A stretch of 64,000 bases of DNA from Anaerococcus mediterraneensis (GCF_900128415.1 NZ_LT635772.1:372001-436000); one strand, 5' to 3'; shown: positions 1-8,703, counted from the stretch's first letter. Notes: generated from the letters alone by a model not told the origin. A program made the numbers and translations.

Positions 1-167
1 TCACTATCTTCTTCTATTGGCTCATTGTAGCCCATGATTTTGCCATTGACAACAGCACCAAGGGCTGCCCTGTATAGGCCCATAGAGATATCTTTTGTTA
101 CATCCTTAACCAAAACTCCAGCTTGGTATTCTTTTACTGATCCGTCTGGTAAACTAATCTTAATCAT
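1..167 (-). CDS. thrS: threonyl-tRNA synthetase, N-terminal fragment (partial)
   Basis: Only the first 55 or so codons are in the window; the gene runs off the left edge. The translation begins MIKISLPDGSVKEYQ and continues with a beta-rich stretch ending near GYNEPIEED, which matches the TGS domain that opens threonyl-tRNA synthetases. ThrRS charges tRNA-Thr in the cytoplasm. The ATG at 165-167 has an AGGAG site just upstream. The identification is strengthened by a T-box leader directly upstream, the normal control for aminoacyl-tRNA synthetase genes in Firmicutes. The catalytic core is not visible here. Confidence 0.85.
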   Translation of the reverse strand, partial: MIKISLPDGSVKEYQAGVLVKDVTKDISMGLYRAALGAVVNGKIMGYNEPIEEDS

Positions 168-228
168 TCTAATCTCCTATAAATAATTCATAAATCCTTT
201 TTTCGAGCAAAAATCATCAGATCCATAT

Positions 229-265
229 AAAAAAACCGCCCTAATATCCAAAGGATATAGGACGG
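229..265 (-). terminator. T-box attenuator terminator
   Basis: A 13-14 bp stem with one bulge (CCGTCCTATATCC / GGATATTAGGGCGG, loop TTT) is followed on the minus strand by a run of seven T. It lies between the T-box sequence and the thrS start. Confidence 0.85.
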
Positions 266-438
266 CCTTGCCGTGGTTCCACCTAATTTTTTACTCATTA
301 TAGCTGTATCGTAGCCCTACGTCCCGATTTCTGGGGAAACTCAGGGGTGGTTTTCAAAATAAATTGCCAAGGTCTTTCACCATCCGACCCCTCTCTTTGG
401 GCAATCTTATCTTTACTCGTCCCATCATCGTTAATATA
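229..438 (-). promoter_or_regulatory. T-box leader of thrS
   Basis: On the minus strand the leader shows the hallmarks of a T-box riboswitch: a stem I start reading GATGGGACGAGTA, a GGTGAAAGACC apical region, the conserved T-box GGTGGAACCACG (about 271-284) and then an intrinsic terminator. T-boxes sense uncharged tRNA, which switches the terminator to an antiterminator. A candidate ACC threonine specifier lies around 346-351; its assignment is inferred from position, not from a folded structure. It would raise thrS expression on threonine starvation. Confidence 0.88.
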
Positions 439-445
439 TGTTAGT

Positions 446-473
446 ATTTTACCCAATACATTTTATTTTTCAA
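446..473 (-). promoter_or_regulatory. thrS promoter
   Basis: On the minus strand TTGAAA (468-473) and TAAAAT (446-451) are separated by 16 bp, a good match to a vegetative promoter, just upstream of the T-box leader. Confidence 0.6.
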
Positions 474-543
474 ATATTTAAACCTTCAAAAGTAGGGCCC
501 AATAGAGTATCATCATAATATATGATTTAAGAAAGGCAAAAAA

Positions 544-1566
544 ATGAAAAATGTTCTAATCACAGGCGGAGCCGGCTATATCGGCACCCACATTTCTGTC
601 GAACTTTTAGAAAAAAATTACAATTTGATAATATATGACAATCTCTCAAACTCATCAGAAGAAGGAATGAAAAGAGTAGAGGTCATAACAAATAAAAAAC
701 TAAAATTCTACAAGGGAGATGTCCTTGACAAAGAATATCTCACCGAAGTCCTAAAAAAAGAGAAAATTGACCTAGTCATCCACTGCGCATCACTCAAGGC
801 CGTTGGAGATTCGGTCAAAAAACCTTTGGAATATTACCATAACAATGTCACAGGATCTATAATTCTTTTAGAATCCATGAGAGATGCTGGGGTTAAAAAT
901 ATAATCTTTTCCTCATCAGCAACAGTCTATGGGGATAGCAAAATAATCCCTATCACGGAGGATGTCCCAAAGGGAGTCTGCACCAATCCATACGGTTGGT
1001 CAAAATCTATGATTGAGCAAATAATGATAGATGCAGCCAAGGCAGATCCTTCCCTAAAAGTAGTTTTGCTTCGTTATTTTAACCCAATCGGGGCCCACAA
1101 GTCAGGACTCATTGGAGAAGATCCTAGGGGCCTACCTACAAATCTCATCCCCTATGTGGCCCTAGTCGCTGTAGGAAAACTTGCCTATGTAGAAGTTTTT
1201 GGCGATGACTATGACACCAAAGATGGGACTGGCGTTCGTGATTATATCCACGTTGTAGACCTTGCCAAGGGACACTTGGCGGCTGTAGAAAAAATTGATG
1301 ACTTAGAAAGTATTTCTATATTTAACCTGGCTACAGGCAAGGGCTATTCGGTTTTAGACCTGATAAGGGCCTACGAAAAAGCAAGTGGCAAAAAAATCCC
1401 TTATAAAATAGTAGGCAGGAGGGCAGGCGATGTGGCGACATCCTACGCTGATGCCTCCAAGGCAGAAAAAATCCTAGGATGGAAATGCAAATACGACCTA
1501 GATCAAATGTGCAAAGACTCATATAATTGGCAAAGCAAAAACCCAAATGGTTATGGAGGAGACTGA
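544..1566 (+). CDS. galE: UDP-glucose 4-epimerase
   Basis: A 340-residue extended short-chain dehydrogenase. The N-terminal NAD site reads GGAGYIGTH (residues 8-16), the SSSATVYG segment supplies the catalytic serine region and PYGWSK holds the catalytic tyrosine-lysine pair. Length and motifs are those of bacterial GalE, which interconverts UDP-glucose and UDP-galactose in the cytoplasm for the Leloir pathway and for surface sugar synthesis. A GAAAGG site precedes the ATG. The stop codon overlaps the ATG of the next gene (TGATG), so the two are probably translated together. Some relatives also epimerise UDP-GlcNAc; the sequence alone does not settle this. Confidence 0.93.
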   Translation: MKNVLITGGAGYIGTHISVELLEKNYNLIIYDNLSNSSEEGMKRVEVITNKKLKFYKGDVLDKEYLTEVLKKEKIDLVIHCASLKAVGDSVKKPLEYYHNNVTGSIILLESMRDAGVKNIIFSSSATVYGDSKIIPITEDVPKGVCTNPYGWSKSMIEQIMIDAAKADPSLKVVLLRYFNPIGAHKSGLIGEDPRGLPTNLIPYVALVAVGKLAYVEVFGDDYDTKDGTGVRDYIHVVDLAKGHLAAVEKIDDLESISIFNLATGKGYSVLDLIRAYEKASGKKIPYKIVGRRAGDVATSYADASKAEKILGWKCKYDLDQMCKDSYNWQSKNPNGYGGD

Positions 1567-2495
1567 TGGATACAACACTCATAGTCCTAGCTGCAGGCAT
1601 AGGGCAAAGATACGGTGCTGGCATCAAGCAGCTGGCACAGATGGATAAAAACGGATATACAATTATAGATTATTCTATATATGATGCCATTAAGGCTGGT
1701 TTTTCAAAGGTTATTTTTATAATAAGACCTGAGATAGAAAAAGATTTCAAAAACATCATCGGTACTAGGATAGAAAAAATTATCCCAGTAGGATACGCCT
1801 ACCAAAATATGGACTTACCAGCTGGTTTTATATCTCCAAAAGATAGAAAAAAACCTTGGGGTACGGTTGATGCGGTTCTATCCTGCAAAGATCTTGTAAA
1901 AGATCCATTTTTAGTCATAAATGCTGATGACTACTATGGTAAAGAAGTTTTCAAAAAACTCCACGACTTTCTAATATCAACAAAAGAAAAAAAAGATGGC
2001 AAAATCCAAATAGCCATGGCAGGCTACAAGCTAGAAAATACCCTATCAGAAAATGGAACTGTCACCAGGGGAGTTTGCACAGCAGATAATAATAAAAATC
2101 TAGAAAATATCATAGAAACCCACGAAATAGAAAAAAAATCCGACGGATCTTTTTCGTCCAAGGAGACTCTCCCAAGCCATATCCTAAATGATGACACCCT
2201 AGTATCTATGAATCTATGGGCATCTTTCCCAGAGTTTATAGACCTGGCAGAGGATTATTTTATAGATTTTCTAGAAAAAAACAAAGACAATTTAGAAAAG
2301 GCAGAATACGTCCTACCAGTCATGATTGGTCAGTTTCTAGAAGATAAAAAAGCAGAAGTCAAAATCCTACCAACTAAGGAAAAATGGGTAGGCATAACCT
2401 ACAAAGAAGACTTGGCCAAAGCCCAGGATTCCTTTAGGCAAATGCTAGAGCTTGGCCTTTATCCAAAGGACATCTGGAAAAATTTTAAATTATAA
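1566..2495 (+). CDS. NTP-transferase family nucleotidyltransferase
   Basis: 309 residues when started at the ATG that overlaps the galE stop, where GGAGGAG (1555-1561) is the obvious ribosome binding site; an upstream in-frame ATG would lie inside galE and lacks this support. The protein opens with the nucleotidyltransferase signature VLAAGIGQRYG...K and carries INADDYYG, the usual metal-binding aspartate region of sugar-1-phosphate nucleotidyltransferases. It probably makes an activated sugar or polyol in the cytoplasm. Coupling to galE suggests a role in surface polysaccharide or glycolipid precursors, but substrate and nucleotide are unknown. Confidence 0.75.
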   Translation: MDTTLIVLAAGIGQRYGAGIKQLAQMDKNGYTIIDYSIYDAIKAGFSKVIFIIRPEIEKDFKNIIGTRIEKIIPVGYAYQNMDLPAGFISPKDRKKPWGTVDAVLSCKDLVKDPFLVINADDYYGKEVFKKLHDFLISTKEKKDGKIQIAMAGYKLENTLSENGTVTRGVCTADNNKNLENIIETHEIEKKSDGSFSSKETLPSHILNDDTLVSMNLWASFPEFIDLAEDYFIDFLEKNKDNLEKAEYVLPVMIGQFLEDKKAEVKILPTKEKWVGITYKEDLAKAQDSFRQMLELGLYPKDIWKNFKL

Positions 2496-2521
2496 TTTTA
2501 TATATATCAAATTATACAAAG

Positions 2522-2555
2522 AAAAATGGATGCATCAGCATCCATTTTATTTTTC
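2522..2555. terminator. bidirectional terminator between convergent genes
   Basis: The hairpin AAAATGGATGC-ATCA-GCATCCATTTT has T-rich sequence on both sides. It ends the galE operon and also covers the stop codon of the convergent CNNM-type gene. Confidence 0.85.
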
Positions 2556-3896
2556 TTCTAATTCTTCTTTTTGATCTTCCATATTTTCTTCTGGCTCGTT
2601 TTTTAGTTTTCTGATCCTACAGGCCTTGATCCTATTATCCTCCATGTAGAGGATTTTTATCTCATAGCCATTGTAGATTATTGTTTCATTGCTAGCTGGA
2701 TCTGGTATATAGCCAAGTCTATCAATTATAAAACCACCCAAGGAGTCATAGTTTTCATTTTCCTCATCTATATCTATTGGGATTTTTTCATTTAGGTCTC
2801 TGATTCCTATAGAGGCCTTGACTACAAAGACATTTTTTGAGTTGATTTTGATATCTGGTATATCATAGTCAAAAGAGTCCTCCATCTCGCCAACAATTTC
2901 TTCTATCAAGTCCTCCATTGTCAAGACTCCAGAAAAACCTCCGTATTCGTCTATCAAAATAGACATGTGGATATGATTTTTTTGCATATCAGCAAAGAGT
3001 TTGTCTGCCTCTATCTTATCTGGGGCAAAATGACCAGGTCTTATAAGTTTTTTTATATCAACATTGTAAAGACCGACCTTGGTGGCCTCCAAGAGATAGT
3101 CTTTTGTGTATAAAACGCCCAGGATATTGTCAACTGTGTCTTCATAAATAGGGATCCTGTTGTGTCTGATTTTGACAAACTCATCTAAAAACTCCCTGTC
3201 TTTGTCGTTTATATCTATCATAAAGACATCAGTCCTAGCAGTCATTATCTCTTCTGCTATGGTATCGTCAAAGGTCATTATAGAGTGGATCATCCTGGAT
3301 TCCATAGGTCTAATTATGCCTTGGTCTTCGCCGATTTGGACTATGGATTTGATCTGCTCGCCAGTGACTTCTTTTTGTATAACCTTGGCTTCTATACCAA
3401 AAACTTTCATAAAAAAGTTGGTCACAAGGTCTGTAAATTTGACAAAAGGCCTTGTTATAAAAAGTATAAAGCTAGAAAGCCCCATGGTAGACCTACTGAG
3501 GTCTAGTGGGTTTCTAATTCCTATCCTCTGAGGGATCTTGTCTACAAAGATAATTTTTACTATTATGTATAACAATATAGTTATAGTCACAGCTAGCCTT
3601 TGGGGTATATTTTTTAATAAAAAATCCGACTGTCTAGTTGCTTGGGCTATAAAGGCTATAGTAAAAAGCGAAATAATCGCATTTATCATAGAAAAAGATT
3701 GGCTAAGCCTATCTTGGTTTGATGTTATCTTTAAAAGTCTATCAGCGTCTGTATTTCCATCTTCTTTTAGATCTTTTAATTTGTCTGAGTTTATAGCTAT
3801 AAGTCCATTATAGATGGCGGTAAAAAAGCCATTTAAAACAATTAGTCCGATTATGATTAATAAATTTATAAAACTGTGGTAGGGCCCAGTTTCCAT
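2547..3896 (-). CDS. CNNM/CorC-HlyC family membrane protein with CBS pair
   Basis: 449 residues with the order typical of the CNNM/TlyC/YhdP group: an N-terminal DUF21-type membrane region with about four hydrophobic segments (residues 8-30, 70-90, 98-118, 138-160), a CBS pair around residues 210-330 (MTARTDVFMID... and HIHMSILIDEYGG...LTMEDLIEEIVGEMED) and a C-terminal CorC/HlyC FAD-fold domain. The family is linked to magnesium or cobalt export, although older annotation calls it hemolysin. AAGGAG lies upstream of the ATG. The tail is rich in glutamate. No neighbour suggests a more specific role. Confidence 0.85.
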   Translation of the reverse strand: METGPYHSFINLLIIIGLIVLNGFFTAIYNGLIAINSDKLKDLKEDGNTDADRLLKITSNQDRLSQSFSMINAIISLFTIAFIAQATRQSDFLLKNIPQRLAVTITILLYIIVKIIFVDKIPQRIGIRNPLDLSRSTMGLSSFILFITRPFVKFTDLVTNFFMKVFGIEAKVIQKEVTGEQIKSIVQIGEDQGIIRPMESRMIHSIMTFDDTIAEEIMTARTDVFMIDINDKDREFLDEFVKIRHNRIPIYEDTVDNILGVLYTKDYLLEATKVGLYNVDIKKLIRPGHFAPDKIEADKLFADMQKNHIHMSILIDEYGGFSGVLTMEDLIEEIVGEMEDSFDYDIPDIKINSKNVFVVKASIGIRDLNEKIPIDIDEENENYDSLGGFIIDRLGYIPDPASNETIIYNGYEIKILYMEDNRIKACRIRKLKNEPEENMEDQKEELEEK

Positions 3897-4229
3897 TTTT
3901 GTCTCCTTAATTTTTTTCTTTATTAGATTATATAATAAAATATATAAAAGTCAAAAAGTCAAAGCTTAGAAAATAGGTCTTTGCTTAACTTTTTCTAGGT
4001 CATTTATTTTATTTATGATAAGTATTTACACCATTTTTACAAATCCTAAAAACAAAATATACAAGACTTTTTTATAATATAAGTGAAAGATTAGAACTAA
4101 TAACATACTCTTCCTTAAAGTTCCATCTTTCTAGCAAAAACTTAACCCTCAGTTTTTGCATGGCTAATCATTTATAGATGCAAAAATCCACCTTTTATGG
4201 TGGATTTTTGTTTTATATATTTTTATATT
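3897..4229. other. intergenic region with alternative hairpins, no gene seen
   Basis: No convincing coding frame. On the plus strand a TATAAT lies at 4073-4078, followed by segments GCAAAAAC (4134-4141), GTTTTTGCAT (4152-4161) and ATGCAAAAATCCACC (4179-4192), each able to pair with the next. The last can also pair with GGTGGATTTTTG (4199-4210). A short untranslated transcript is possible but not demonstrated. Confidence 0.35.
4182..4209. terminator. hairpin terminator downstream of DUF4097 gene
   Basis: AAAAATCCACC-TTTTAT-GGTGGATTTTT is symmetric and can end transcripts in either direction; it lies 20 bp past the stop of the minus-strand DUF4097 gene. Confidence 0.8.
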
Positions 4230-5291
4230 TTATCTGATAGAAATCTTGCCAGATGAGGCTCTTGCTCTAATTTCTAGGTCTGTATCAGTGTTTGATGTTG
4301 ATATTTCGTAGCCTTCATCAGTTTTTATCTTGTTTACAAATTTATCTGTCACATTTACTGATGGGCCTTCTGCAAAGGCTCTGATCTGGCCCTTGTAGTT
4401 GTTTGTATCTATAACTAGGGTACCACTTATGGTTTCTAGGTCGATTTCCTTGCTGCCATCGATATTATAAAGTCTGATGGATCCTGACTTGGTTTCTGCC
4501 TTTAGACTCTTGGATTTTAAGCTATCTACCCTTATGTTTCCAGAAATATTATCTACATCTATAATCTCGCCTTTGATATCAGCTAGGTATATAGATCCAG
4601 AAATATTGTCAATCCTCACATCGCCTTCTACATTTTTGATATCTACCTTGCCATTTACATTATCTATATCGATATTGCTTTTTAGGTTGATAAGGGTAAT
4701 CTTGCCATTTACTGAGTTTATTTCTAGGTTTTCAAAGTCTACATCACAAACTTCTACCTTGGCATTGATTGTATCTATAAATAGTTTTTCATAAAAATCA
4801 CTGCCCAGAGATACTTTTAGGTTGACGCTTGCGCCAGTTTCTGAGTAGTCATTATTTTCTTCTATGTTTAGGATGCCATCTTTGATTTCTACTTCTATGA
4901 AGTCCTCAAGGTTGGCTTGTTTTGCATAAACATCTGCAGAAATAATTATGCCTGGCTCTTGGTTTTTTTCTACTACTATATTGCCATTTACAACATCTAT
5001 ATTTATCTTTTCGATTTCATCGTCTACTCTCATATCCTTGTGGCTATTTATTTCACCTTTTAGGTTGTAGTTTGGAATATTTGATAGGTCAAAACTTGTA
5101 TCTATATCAAAAGCTGAGATTGTCTCTGTAGCTTTTTTCAAAATACTATCGACAGTTGATGAAATTTTGCCAGTAAAATCATTTATAGGACTTTTTTTAT
5201 CGCCTATTGCCTCTAGGAGATCACTTGCTTCTTCGACTGTGATCTTGCCTTCTTTGAGCATGTTTAAAATCAATTGTTTTTCTTCAGTCAT
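4230..5291 (-). CDS. DUF4097-type beta-repeat protein with SHOCT-like N-terminus
   Basis: 353 residues. The first 30 residues contain the helical motif LNMLKEGKITVEEASDLLEAIG, a SHOCT-like short helical hairpin. From about residue 80 on there is a regular beta-strand repeat (VNGNI, VNGKI, VNGKV, ISGSI, ISGNI, SGSI, ISGTL spaced by about 20 residues) as in the DUF4097/YvlB family. There is no signal peptide or membrane segment. Such proteins accompany envelope-stress or membrane regulators; the biochemical role is unknown. It overlaps the upstream DUF2089 gene by 8 bp, so the pair is translationally coupled and probably works together. Confidence 0.8.
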   Translation of the reverse strand: MTEEKQLILNMLKEGKITVEEASDLLEAIGDKKSPINDFTGKISSTVDSILKKATETISAFDIDTSFDLSNIPNYNLKGEINSHKDMRVDDEIEKINIDVVNGNIVVEKNQEPGIIISADVYAKQANLEDFIEVEIKDGILNIEENNDYSETGASVNLKVSLGSDFYEKLFIDTINAKVEVCDVDFENLEINSVNGKITLINLKSNIDIDNVNGKVDIKNVEGDVRIDNISGSIYLADIKGEIIDVDNISGNIRVDSLKSKSLKAETKSGSIRLYNIDGSKEIDLETISGTLVIDTNNYKGQIRAFAEGPSVNVTDKFVNKIKTDEGYEISTSNTDTDLEIRARASSGKISIR

Positions 5292-5640
5292 TTTTTATCT
5301 CCTTTAATAAGTCTCTAGCCTCTTCTGGGCTTATTTCTCCATTATCTAGCATATTTAGGATGTCTATTCTTTGTGTTTTTTTGTCAATCTTGCCACCTAA
5401 TTTTGCCACTATCTTGTCTATTCTATTTCTAACTGTTGGGTAGGAAATTCCGATTTCTTCACCAACATCTTTTATAGAACCTCTTTTTTGTAAAAATAAT
5501 TCTATGAAGTCCTTGTCTTCTTTGTCTAGTCTGGAAAAATTGTCTATTTCAAATTCTCCACTTACCTCTGTATAACAGGAATTGCACCTATATGAAGTGA
5601 TAACCATTTGGTCACCGCAGTTTGGACATTTATTAATCAT
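5284..5640 (-). CDS. DUF2089 family zinc-ribbon and helix-turn-helix regulator
   Basis: 118 residues. The N-terminus is a zinc ribbon (C5, C8, C19, C22), followed by an HTH with VGEEIGISYPTVRNRIDKI near residues 58-76 and a C-terminal SHOCT-like tail LNMLDNGEISPEEARDLLKEI that closely resembles the start of the downstream DUF4097 protein. The layout matches DUF2089. A DNA-binding regulator that communicates with its partner through the shared helical motif is a reasonable inference. The start is supported by AAGGGGGAAGCT before the ATG and by a strong promoter just upstream. Confidence 0.82.
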   Translation of the reverse strand: MINKCPNCGDQMVITSYRCNSCYTEVSGEFEIDNFSRLDKEDKDFIELFLQKRGSIKDVGEEIGISYPTVRNRIDKIVAKLGGKIDKKTQRIDILNMLDNGEISPEEARDLLKEIKND

Positions 5641-5663
5641 AGCTTCCCCCTTCTTTTGATAGA

Positions 5664-5692
5664 ATTATACTATGCACTTTTATATTTGTAAA
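5664..5692 (-). promoter_or_regulatory. promoter of DUF2089-DUF4097 operon
   Basis: TTTACA (5687-5692) and a perfect TATAAT (5664-5669) on the minus strand are 17 bp apart. Confidence 0.7.
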
Positions 5693-5764
5693 GCGTGAAT
5701 TGATTATTTTAAGTTTTATTTTTAAATTATTTAATATCTTGATTTCTCTTTTCATTATTCTCCA

Positions 5765-5796
5765 CAAAAAAAGATAGAAAGAAAATCTTTCTATCT
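5765..5796 (-). terminator. terminator of glycosyltransferase operon
   Basis: AGATAGAAAG-ATTTT-CTTTCTATCT followed by seven T on the minus strand, directly after the stop of the four-helix membrane protein gene. Confidence 0.85.
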
Positions 5797-5805
5797 CTTG
5801 TATTT

Positions 5806-6501
5806 TTATATAAAGTCCCTATCCCAATATGATTTTAGGGTTCTTGATATCCAGAGAATAGTATTTAGCATGTAGCTTGCCAAAAGTATCATCTGACCTA
5901 GGACATAAAGAGCATAATTTGAGCTTGTCTTGTCAAAGGCCTTGCCAATTAGGCTTGTGATGATCACTGCTGCAAAAAATACTACTAGCCATTTGATGCT
6001 TGTTTTTAGATTGCCATCAAAATCTGGATAAATAGTTTTTTTATGACCGTATTTCTTTTTAAAACTATTTCTCCTAGCCTTGTATTCATCACGATTATTT
6101 CTATCAGTAATACCTATAAGGGCTGAATAATAGTGGTTCATATCCTTGACCTGGTTGGTATATTTTTTTAGGTTTTCTGCCTCACTAGCTGATGGTTCTT
6201 TGATAAGGATAGCCCTTGTGACTTCTGCTTTTGACTTGTAGGACTTGCGCTCATCTCTGATCTGTCTTAGTTTTTCTATATCATCTTTATTTTCTTCTAT
6301 CATCGTTAGTGTCTTATCTTCATAGACTTTTATAAGCCTGAGGGTCCCTAAAAATACAAACATTATAGCAGTCACTATTATAAGCTGACTTACCATCATA
6401 CCTGCATCATTAGGATCCATTCCTACAAAAAATCTGCTAGCAAAGGTTGGAACTAGGACAAGGATCCCAACTGCTCCTGTTAGTTTTAGTACTGATCTCA
6501 T
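5806..6501 (-). CDS. unrecognised four-helix membrane protein
   Basis: 231 residues, family not recognised. Two hydrophobic helices near the N-terminus (about 8-26 and 36-56) and two near the C-terminus (about 168-187 and 196-222) frame a charged, probably cytoplasmic helical region of about 110 residues rich in Lys, Glu and Arg. The start overlaps the stop of the upstream CpoA-like gene by four bases (ATGA), so it is the third gene of the glycolipid glycosyltransferase operon. A role in membrane glycolipid or lipoteichoic-acid anchor assembly follows only from this position. Confidence 0.7.
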   Translation of the reverse strand: MRSVLKLTGAVGILVLVPTFASRFFVGMDPNDAGMMVSQLIIVTAIMFVFLGTLRLIKVYEDKTLTMIEENKDDIEKLRQIRDERKSYKSKAEVTRAILIKEPSASEAENLKKYTNQVKDMNHYYSALIGITDRNNRDEYKARRNSFKKKYGHKKTIYPDFDGNLKTSIKWLVVFFAAVIITSLIGKAFDKTSSNYALYVLGQMILLASYMLNTILWISRTLKSYWDRDFI

Positions 6502-7499
6502 AATTTCATCGCCTTTTCATATAAATTTATTAGTCTCTTGCCTGTATTTGCAATGGATTTTGCCTCTGCTATCTTGTAGGCTTTTTCTGTCAAATCAGGA
6601 AGGTCGCCTTCTAAGATAGCTCTGGCCTTTTGTTCAAATTCTTCCAGATTTTTTCCCTTATAGATATTTATCCCATCTGTATAGTCTTTTTCAAATATTT
6701 CTATATCTCTAATTAGGGTTTTAGACTTTGTAGCTAGGGCTTCTAATAAAACTATGCCCTCTGTCTCCTCATGGGTTAAAAATAAATAAAGGTCAGACCC
6801 TCCGTAAGCTTGTCTTATTTCTTCGCTGCCTACATAGCCTGGTGTGTGGAAATTTTCACTTGCATTTTCTATTTCTTTTTTTATGCCAGGGCTCATTAGG
6901 GACCTATCGAGTTTGCCAAACCAGACAAATTCGTATTCTGGCATTTTTTTAGCAAGTTTTATAAAATCATCTATGCCCTTTCTCTTTATAGGTAGACCAA
7001 CAGATATTATTGATTTCTTTTTAGGATCCAGTCTATATCTCTTGTAGAAATTCTCCCTATCATCAACTTTTTTCTGCCAAAAGTCGAGGTCTATGCCATT
7101 TGACACAACCTCTATTGGCCTATCAAGACCATATGTAGACAAAATATTTTTTGAATACTCTGTAGGAGTCAAAACCATATGGCCAAGCCTATAGGCATAA
7201 ATCAGCCACTTTTTGAAGGCTGGTGCTAGTTGGTTTGAAAAAATAAAAGAATTTTTAAAATCCTCCATAGTAGAGTGACCGTGATAAATTATCTTCTTGC
7301 CCATTTTTCTAGCTTTTTTTGCAAAAAATACAGATGAGGGCAGGCAAGTATTGATATGGACTAGGTCAAAATCATCATTTTCATCTAGGGTAAAATCGTA
7401 ACCATATTTTTTTAAAGCCTTTATCTGGTGGTCAATCGCTTTGCCCACACCGCTTTGTCTTACCTTGTCATAATCTTTTGAATATATTAGGACTTTCAT
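6498..7499 (-). CDS. CpoA-like diglycosyldiacylglycerol glycosyltransferase
   Basis: 333 residues, GT4 fold. The N-terminal half contains SGVGKAIDHQIKALKKYG, VHINT and the unusually conserved HGHSTMEDFKNSFIFSNQLAP block that I recall from the pneumococcal CpoA/alDGS family. The C-terminal donor-binding EGIVLLEALA motif is near residue 250. The likely reaction is adding a second sugar to monoglycosyldiacylglycerol at the inner membrane face, giving the glycolipid anchor used for lipoteichoic acid. It overlaps the upstream glycosyltransferase by 32 bp. The sugar (glucose or galactose) cannot be told from sequence. Confidence 0.8.
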   Translation of the reverse strand: MKVLIYSKDYDKVRQSGVGKAIDHQIKALKKYGYDFTLDENDDFDLVHINTCLPSSVFFAKKARKMGKKIIYHGHSTMEDFKNSFIFSNQLAPAFKKWLIYAYRLGHMVLTPTEYSKNILSTYGLDRPIEVVSNGIDLDFWQKKVDDRENFYKRYRLDPKKKSIISVGLPIKRKGIDDFIKLAKKMPEYEFVWFGKLDRSLMSPGIKKEIENASENFHTPGYVGSEEIRQAYGGSDLYLFLTHEETEGIVLLEALATKSKTLIRDIEIFEKDYTDGINIYKGKNLEEFEQKARAILEGDLPDLTEKAYKIAEAKSIANTGKRLINLYEKAMKL

Positions 7500-8631
7500 C
7501 TATATATTCTCCTATACTTTTTTCATACGAAGCCAAACACTTCTGACCAAAATTATCTACAGAAAAATGTTCTAGGGCATATTCTCTGGCGTTTTTTTCT
7601 AATAGATCTTTATATTCCATGTCGGAAAAAACCCTCGATACAAAATTTTGGAATTGATCAAAGTCCTTGTACCTAAATCCATTAAAACCATTTATTATAA
7701 CCCCATCAAGGACAGAATCATCCCTGCAAAGGGCTATGGTAGCATTTGATAGGGCCTCATAATATGTAAGACCTTGGGTTTCTGACCTAGACCCACTTGC
7801 AAAAATATCTGCCGCTTGGTAATAACGACTGACAGAATTAGAATCCACCATGCCGGTAAAGACAATTTTCTTTTTTATATTTTCTGCATAAGATTTTAGC
7901 TTTTCTAGGTAAGGCCCACCGCCTACTATATATAGATTTATGTCTTCTTCTTTCAATTTATGATAAAAACTTATGATCTCTTCTATATTTTTTTCTTCTC
8001 CAAGCCTGCCTAGGTATAAGATTATTTTCTCATCCTTTTCTATGCCCAAGGATTTTCTCAAAATATCCTTATCAAAAAGCTCTGGCATCTGGATACCTGT
8101 TGGGATTATGTCTATTTTCTCACTTCCAATCCCATAGCTTAGCAAAAGCTTGTAGGTTTTTTCTGTTGGGACAATAATCCTATCACAAAATCCCGCAAAA
8201 GTCTTGCTAGCAAGGGCAACCATCTTTTTGCCCGCCCTTTCAGATGGAGAAAAATAATGGGTGTAGTCTTCATAAACAGTATGATAAGTGTGGACTATGG
8301 GTATCTCCAAATCTTTTTGGATCCTTTTAGCCATTATAAAGGTAGAAAACTCACACTGAGAATGGATCACATCTGGTCCCCAGTCCCTAATCTCCTTTAG
8401 ATGGGATTCTGCCAAAAGATTTGTAACCCTGGCTTGGGGATAAATTTTTTTTGCAGAAAGACTGCCTACATAAAAAACATTGCCATCTTTATATGATTTG
8501 CTTGTATTTGACAAGGTCAATACCCTTACATCATGGCCTTGGTCTTCTAAATATTTTTGTAAATTTAAAACAGAACGGACCACCCCGTTTACAACAGGCC
8601 AGTACCAGTCACTTGTTATAAGTATTTTCAT
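7468..8631 (-). CDS. MGlcDAG-synthase-like GT4 glycosyltransferase
   Basis: 387 residues from the ATG at 8629-8631, which has GTGAGG a few bases upstream; an upstream in-frame start would add ten residues without a site. It begins MKILITSDWYWPVVNGVVRSVLNL, the glycine-containing acceptor loop of the alMGS/Spr0982 group, contains HTYHTVYEDYTHYF, and has the GT4 donor motif ETQGLTYYEAL near residue 290. The predicted reaction is transfer of glucose from UDP-glucose to diacylglycerol. The following CpoA-like gene would extend the product. The tandem order matches the pneumococcal arrangement. Confidence 0.8.
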   Translation of the reverse strand: MKILITSDWYWPVVNGVVRSVLNLQKYLEDQGHDVRVLTLSNTSKSYKDGNVFYVGSLSAKKIYPQARVTNLLAESHLKEIRDWGPDVIHSQCEFSTFIMAKRIQKDLEIPIVHTYHTVYEDYTHYFSPSERAGKKMVALASKTFAGFCDRIIVPTEKTYKLLLSYGIGSEKIDIIPTGIQMPELFDKDILRKSLGIEKDEKIILYLGRLGEEKNIEEIISFYHKLKEEDINLYIVGGGPYLEKLKSYAENIKKKIVFTGMVDSNSVSRYYQAADIFASGSRSETQGLTYYEALSNATIALCRDDSVLDGVIINGFNGFRYKDFDQFQNFVSRVFSDMEYKDLLEKNAREYALEHFSVDNFGQKCLASYEKSIGEYIDESPNIFKRL

Positions 8632-8703
8632 ATAAACCTCACTTATATTAAGATACCACAAAAGCTCACATAAATAAACAAAAAGGATTTATCAAGTCCA
8701 ATC

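Noticed and set aside
2547..3896. Hemolysin annotation for the CNNM/CorC-type protein
   Set aside because: The DUF21-CBS-CorC layout belongs to a transport-linked family; the hemolysin label is historical and nothing here supports a toxin.
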